Part shown: piece by piece, positions 59,851 through 64,000 of the stretch
Layout of the letters: every line of letters starts with the position of its first letter
How positions within the stretch are numbered: position 1 is the first letter of the stretch
Assembly: GCF_028993555.1 (NCBI RefSeq)
Contig: NZ_CP118610.1
Location: 1,674,001-1,738,000, forward strand
DNA length: 64,000 bases
Direction: 5' to 3'
Source of the DNA: Ensifer adhaerens
Lineage (GTDB): Bacteria > Pseudomonadota > Alphaproteobacteria > Rhizobiales > Rhizobiaceae
The notes under the pieces: model-generated
What the model was told of the DNA's origin: nothing
Database searches by the model: none
Seen by the model: the letters and a program-made list of their open reading frames with translations, nothing else
Program-made: the position numbers and the translations under genes

Positions 59851-62163
59851 ATGAACACGGGCGACAAATCGAAATCCCAAACCGGTCCGGCCAGCGGCGA
59901 CATCGACCAGCAGGCCCTTTTCTTCCACCGTTATCCTCGCCCGGGAAAGCTCGAAATCCAGCCCACCAAGCCGCTCGGCAACCAGCGTGACTTGGCGCTT
60001 GCCTACTCGCCGGGTGTGGCCGCGCCCTGCATCGCCATCCGCGACAACCCGGAAACGGCTGCGGATTTCACCGCACGCGCCAACCTGGTCGCTGTCATCT
60101 CCAACGGCACGGCCGTGCTTGGTCTCGGCAATATCGGCCCGCTCGCCTCCAAGCCGGTGATGGAAGGCAAGGCGGTTCTCTTCAAGAAGTTCGCCGGCAT
60201 CGACGTCTTCGACATCGAGATCGATGCATCGAGCATCGATCGCATGGTCGACGTGGTCTCGGCACTGGAGCCCACATTCGGCGGCATCAACCTTGAAGAC
60301 ATCAAGGCGCCAGAATGCTTCGAAGTGGAGCGGCGCCTGCGCGAAAAGATGCAGATCCCGGTCTTCCATGACGACCAGCACGGAACCGCCATCATCGTTG
60401 CCGCCGCCATCCTCAACGGCCTGGAACTCGCCGGCAAGGACATCGCCAAGGCGAAGATCGTCACCTCGGGTGCCGGCGCCGCGGCACTTGCCTGTCTCAA
60501 TCTGCTGGTGACGCTTGGCGCCAAGCGCGAGAACATCTGGGTCCACGACCTCGAGGGCCTCGTCTACAAGGGGCGCGAGGTGCTGATGGACGAATGGAAG
60601 TCCATCTACGCACAGGAGAGCGACAACCGCGTGCTCGCCGACAGCATCGGCGGCGCGGACGTGTTCCTCGGGCTTTCCGCTGCCGGCGTCCTGAAGCCGG
60701 AACTGCTGGTGCAGATGGCGGAAAAGCCGCTGATCATGGCGCTTGCCAACCCGACGCCGGAAATCATGCCGGAAGCGGCCCGTGCCGCCCGTCCGGATGC
60801 AATGATCTGCACCGGCCGCTCGGACTTCCCGAACCAGGTCAACAACGTCCTGTGCTTCCCGCACATTTTCCGTGGCGCGCTCGATTGCGGCGCAAGCACG
60901 ATCAACGAAGAAATGAAGATGGCCGCCGTGCGCGCCATCGCCGGGCTTGCCCGCGAGGAGCCGTCGGACGTTGCCGCCCGCGCCTATTCCGGTGAAACCC
61001 CGGTTTTCGGCCCCGACTACCTGATCCCCTCGCCCTTCGATCAGCGTCTCATCCTGCGCATCGCGCCGGCGGTCGCCAAGGCGGCTGAGGAAAGCGGTGT
61101 CGCCACCCGTCCGATCCAGGACTATGACGCCTATCTTGACAAGCTGAACCGCTTCGTCTTCCGCTCGGGCTTCATCATGAAGCCGGTGTTCGCCGCCGCG
61201 AAGAACGCCCAGAAGAACCGCGTGATCTTTGCCGAAGGCGAAGACGAGCGCGTACTGCGCGCCGCCCAGGTGCTGCTCGAAGACAGCACGGCCCGGCCGA
61301 TCCTGATCGGCCGACCACAGATCATCGAAACGCGCCTGCGCCGTTACGGCCTGCGCATCCGCCCGGATGTCGATTTCGAAGTGGTGAACCCCGAGGGCGA
61401 TCCGCGTTACCGCGAGTATGTCGAGGACTATTTCGCCCTCGTCGGCCGCCTTGGTGTCATTCCGGAAGCCGCCCGCACGATCGTTCGTACCAACACGACC
61501 GTCATCGGCGCACTTGCCGTCAAGCGCGGTGAAGCGGACGCCCTGATCTGCGGCGTCGAGGGCCGTTACAGCCGGCACCTGCGCGACGTCTCGCAGATCA
61601 TCGGCAAGCGGGAGGGTGTGCTCGACTTCTCCGCCTTGAGCCTGCTGATTTCGCAGCGCGGCGCCACCTTCTTCACCGACACCTATGTGAGCTACTGCCC
61701 GAGCGCGGAAGAGATCGCCCAGACGACGGTCATGGCCGCCCAGGAAATCCGCCGCTTCGGTATCACGCCGCGTGCAGCGCTGGTGTCGCATTCGAACTTC
61801 GGGTCGCGTGATTCGGAAAGCGCCACCAAGATGCGCAAGGCGCTTCAGCTCGTGCGGGAACTCGCGCCCGATCTCGAAGTCGACGGTGAAATGCACGGCG
61901 ATGCGGCGATTTCGGAAGCGCTGCGCCAACGCGTGATGCCGGACAGCAGCCTTTCAGGTGAAGCCAACCTCCTGGTCTTCCCCAATCTCGATGCCGCCAA
62001 CATCACGCTCGGCGTCGTCAAGACGATGACCGACAGCCTGCATGTCGGCCCGATTCTCCTGGGTTCGGCGCTTCCCGCGCACATCCTTTCGCCTTCGGTC
62101 ACATCGCGCGGTGTCGTCAACATGGCGGCCCTCGCGGTCGTCGAAGCCAGCCATCCGGGCTGA
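59851..62163 (+). CDS. dme: NAD-dependent malic enzyme fused to a phosphotransacetylase-like domain
   Basis: 770 residues. The malic enzyme part (about 1-430) has the family blocks [50 protein letters not shown] and [15 protein letters not shown]-like part (about 440-765) follows. The N-terminus and length match rhizobial Dme, which makes pyruvate from malate and is needed for nitrogen fixation in Sinorhizobium. The PTA-like domain does not appear to be catalytic in studied homologues and may be allosteric. The ATG at 59851 is used. Confidence 0.94.
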   Translation: MNTGDKSKSQTGPASGDIDQQALFFHRYPRPGKLEIQPTKPLGNQRDLALAYSPGVAAPCIAIRDNPETAADFTARANLVAVISNGTAVLGLGNIGPLASKPVMEGKAVLFKKFAGIDVFDIEIDASSIDRMVDVVSALEPTFGGINLEDIKAPECFEVERRLREKMQIPVFHDDQHGTAIIVAAAILNGLELAGKDIAKAKIVTSGAGAAALACLNLLVTLGAKRENIWVHDLEGLVYKGREVLMDEWKSIYAQESDNRVLADSIGGADVFLGLSAAGVLKPELLVQMAEKPLIMALANPTPEIMPEAARAARPDAMICTGRSDFPNQVNNVLCFPHIFRGALDCGASTINEEMKMAAVRAIAGLAREEPSDVAARAYSGETPVFGPDYLIPSPFDQRLILRIAPAVAKAAEESGVATRPIQDYDAYLDKLNRFVFRSGFIMKPVFAAAKNAQKNRVIFAEGEDERVLRAAQVLLEDSTARPILIGRPQIIETRLRRYGLRIRPDVDFEVVNPEGDPRYREYVEDYFALVGRLGVIPEAARTIVRTNTTVIGALAVKRGEADALICGVEGRYSRHLRDVSQIIGKREGVLDFSALSLLISQRGATFFTDTYVSYCPSAEEIAQTTVMAAQEIRRFGITPRAALVSHSNFGSRDSESATKMRKALQLVRELAPDLEVDGEMHGDAAISEALRQRVMPDSSLSGEANLLVFPNLDAANITLGVVKTMTDSLHVGPILLGSALPAHILSPSVTSRGVVNMAALAVVEASHPG

Positions 62164-62445
62164 AATGATACCGCGGAGATCGCCTTCGATCTTCGCCGAC
62201 ATCGGGCGCCAGACCGGCGCCCCCAATGCCATATCCAGGCGTCGCGCAAGTGTTGAGCGCGACGCTCTATCGCCCGAGAATCACAGCGGAATCATCCTCT
62301 GTCGCCCGCTCGCGCGATCCGGTCGCGAGGACCGGCAATCGATAATTGCAAAATTGGTATTACACACCAAACAGGTAAGTTTGCGCTGGACAAAAGGTGA
62401 ACCCCTAACCATGCTGGGGCCTCGGGCGAGATTCGGTGTTGTGGC
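62164..62445. promoter_or_regulatory. dme-sinR intergenic region
   Basis: 282 bp with hairpins AGATCG-cctt-CGATCT (62177-62192) and GGGCGCC-agacc-GGCGCCC (62204-62222), neither followed by a U-tract, and an inverted repeat TTGGT-N7-ACCAA (62354-62370) 75 bp before sinR. The last is a candidate operator for sinR. Confidence 0.45.
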
Positions 62446-63183
62446 ATGACTGAGCAGCAGGCTGTCCTCGACATGCTGGAAATCCTGGAATGCGGGGGCT
62501 GTGTCGAGCCCGCTCATTTCTTTACGCTGATGCGCCGTACGTTCCGCATCGCCCATCTCCTGTACCTTGAAGCCGAGCCCTATGCGGACGAGCTCAAGAT
62601 CTGCCGGCTGCATCACACCTTCGGTGCCTATGCCGCCGAGATCTACCGTTTGCGCGGCCTTCACCGGATAGATCCCATCCTGAAGCTTGCGCTTGGCGGC
62701 GTTCGCCCGGTGGAGTGGACGATGGCCCGGCATCGTTTTCCCGACTGCGAGCCGCTGTTCGAGGCGGCGCAGGAGATCGGCCTGTCGACGGAGGGTGTCG
62801 CGCTGCCGCTGCCTTCGCCCGCCGGCCGCATGGCGCTGCTGGCGATCAACGTCAACATGCCGGCCGACGAATGGACGGCCTATCGGCGCCAACATCTGCG
62901 TGATTTCCAGCTCGCCGCGAATCTTTTCCACGCGGCCATGCTGGAACATGGCGCGATGGCCGGCGGCCTTTCGGCGCGCGACATGCGCCTCACCGGTCGC
63001 GAAACCGAGGTGTTGACCTGGGCCGCCGCCGGCAAGAGCTATTGGGAAATCGCAACGATTCTCGGCATTTCCGAACGCACCGTGCGCTTCTTCATGACCA
63101 ATGCGCGGCGCAAGCTGAATGTCGTCTCCAATACGCAGGCCGTCGCCCAGGCGGTCCGCCATGCGCTGATCCCCACCGTTTGA
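62446..63183 (+). CDS. sinR: LuxR-type quorum-sensing regulator SinR
   Basis: 245 residues. The N-terminal autoinducer-binding domain (about 25-165) is followed by a C-terminal LuxR helix-turn-helix (about 180-235, LTGRETEVLTWAAAGKSYWEIA). In Sinorhizobium SinR drives transcription of sinI and is itself tied to nutritional signals. The ribosome site is weak. sinI follows on the same strand, with a lux-type box between them. Confidence 0.93.
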   Translation: MTEQQAVLDMLEILECGGCVEPAHFFTLMRRTFRIAHLLYLEAEPYADELKICRLHHTFGAYAAEIYRLRGLHRIDPILKLALGGVRPVEWTMARHRFPDCEPLFEAAQEIGLSTEGVALPLPSPAGRMALLAINVNMPADEWTAYRRQHLRDFQLAANLFHAAMLEHGAMAGGLSARDMRLTGRETEVLTWAAAGKSYWEIATILGISERTVRFFMTNARRKLNVVSNTQAVAQAVRHALIPTV

Positions 63184-63246
63184 CGCAGCTCGCGCCAAGT
63201 CCCTCCCAAAACCCCTCGAAATCTATTGGGAAATATCGCTGATTTA

Positions 63247-63266
63247 AACTGTCACTACCGACAGTT
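63247..63266. promoter_or_regulatory. lux-type box upstream of sinI
   Basis: AACTGTC-actacc-GACAGTT, a perfect 20-bp inverted repeat centred about 70 bp before the sinI start. This is the expected place and size for a SinR site. Confidence 0.8.
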
Positions 63267-63325
63267 ACGCAGCCGCCGCCAGCCTGACAGCATCCGCCCA
63301 TCCCAAGACAAGGATGGAGAAAACG

Positions 63326-63967
63326 ATGATCAGGATCCTGAACGGCAAGACCCGAGCGCAGCACCCGCAGGCCGTCGACGACATGTTCCGGTTGCGCAAG
63401 CGCGTCTTCCACGATTTTCTGAAGTGGGACGTTCAGACCGACGGCGAATGGGAAATCGACAACTACGACACGGCAAACCCGCTCTACGTCTTGTCCTACG
63501 CGCCCGACGGCCGGCTGCGCGGCTCGCTGAGGCTACTGCCGACGCTCGGTCCCAACATGCTGGACGATACTTTCCCGATCCTGCTCGGCGACAATCCGGA
63601 AATCCGCAGCGCCTCGGTGTGGGAATCCAGCCGTTTCTGCATCGAGCCTGAGATTTCGCAGGACCGCGCCTCCAACCAGGTGACAGTTGCGGCCGCCGAG
63701 TTGATGTGCGGCGTCGGCGAACTGGGCCTTGCCTCTGGCATCAGCCATATCGTCACGGTCACCGACGTGTTCCTGGAGCGCATGTTCCGCCGCATGGGAT
63801 GCCCGGGCGAGCGCATTGCCGACCCCCATCGCATCGGCTCGGTCTTTGCCGTCGCCGTCGCCTGGGAAGTGACCGACGGCCTGCTTCAGCGCATGAAGGC
63901 CGTCGCCGCCATCGAAGGCACCGTTCTGGACCGCCCGATGTCGCTCGAAACCGCCCGCGCCGCTTGA
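63326..63967 (+). CDS. sinI: Acyl-homoserine-lactone synthase SinI
   Basis: 213 residues of the LuxI family. It makes long-chain N-acyl-homoserine lactones from S-adenosylmethionine and acyl-ACP. Conserved LuxI residues are visible: R-x-x-x-F-x-D-x-L-x-W-D near residues 24-35, the YVLSY strand, R-G-S-L-R-L-L-P-T, and the E-S-S-R-F-C segment. The start at 63326 has GGAG seven bases upstream; ATG 63314 is in frame but lacks one. It ends 33 bp before the window edge. Confidence 0.94.
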   Translation: MIRILNGKTRAQHPQAVDDMFRLRKRVFHDFLKWDVQTDGEWEIDNYDTANPLYVLSYAPDGRLRGSLRLLPTLGPNMLDDTFPILLGDNPEIRSASVWESSRFCIEPEISQDRASNQVTVAAAELMCGVGELGLASGISHIVTVTDVFLERMFRRMGCPGERIADPHRIGSVFAVAVAWEVTDGLLQRMKAVAAIEGTVLDRPMSLETARAA

Positions 63968-64000
63968 GCGCATCGGTCGGCTGGAGCCATTAACGCAAAC

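Noticed and set aside
59764..61929. A 721-codon open frame opposite dme
   Set aside because: Shadow of dme, which has complete malic enzyme and PTA-like domains on the plus strand.

Overview
The window looks like about 64 kb of chromosome from a Sinorhizobium/Ensifer-type alphaproteobacterium. The base composition is GC-rich and the genes are core rhizobial housekeeping genes. The strongest lineage markers are a SinR/SinI acyl-homoserine-lactone quorum-sensing pair next to a fused malic enzyme-phosphotransacetylase (Dme type), a 2,229-residue RgsE/GPR-type growth-pole protein, CckA, a DksA that has lost three of its four zinc cysteines, and short palindromic intergenic repeats of a rhizobial kind. 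I see no prophage, IS element, CRISPR array, tRNA or rRNA.

Layout. 1-6.9 kb: a MarR regulator divergent from a cupin with two palindromic operators between them, a HerA-like ATPase, a small membrane protein, murI, a TrmJ-like rRNA/tRNA methylase and a FUSC membrane protein. 7.1-9.9 kb: icd, a Coq7-type hydroxylase and an AraC/GyrI-like regulator. 10-14.1 kb: alaS and recA, with a TTG-N11-CAA SOS operator. 14.3-16.3 kb: pseudouridine catabolism (psuK-psuG). 16.4-24.5 kb: cckA, a FliO-like protein, dksA, a SixA-type phosphatase and the YcjX/YcjF-like pair. 24.5-26.3 kb: a Tat-exported molybdopterin enzyme with its cytochrome b. 26.4-29.7 kb: an exported protein, folP-folB-folK and a DUF922 protein. 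29.7-31.2 kb: a probable small RNA with anti-Shine-Dalgarno loops, a 2Fe-2S ferredoxin and an orphan Hpt protein. 31.7-38.4 kb: rgsE. 38.4-40.5 kb: a mostly non-coding stretch with one exported protein and a GrpB-family gene. 40.6-43.4 kb: petABC (cytochrome bc1). 43.8-47.6 kb: two ABC exporter half-transporters. 48-52 kb: a GNAT enzyme, trmL, an FMN reductase/soxR divergent pair with a SoxR box, and hemF. 52.2-56.4 kb: an Mla/MCE-type lipid transport operon. 56.6-59.7 kb: a dipeptide epimerase, an MFS transporter and an LpxH-like phosphoesterase. 59.8-64 kb: dme, sinR and sinI with a lux-type box.

Functional themes are polar growth and cell-cycle control (RgsE, CckA, an orphan Hpt, CtrA-like motifs), envelope maintenance (MCE operon, FUSC, MurI, LpxH-like), respiration and redox (bc1, ferredoxin, molybdoenzyme, SoxR), stress response (RecA, DksA) and quorum sensing. 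The less explained items are the candidate anti-SD RNA at about 30.0-30.1 kb, the tandem 29- and 62-residue repeats in RgsE, palindromic repeats that supply the stop codons of neighbouring genes, and several strong unassigned inverted repeats upstream of genes. All functional names rest on reading the translated sequence and on family knowledge; no database search was run.
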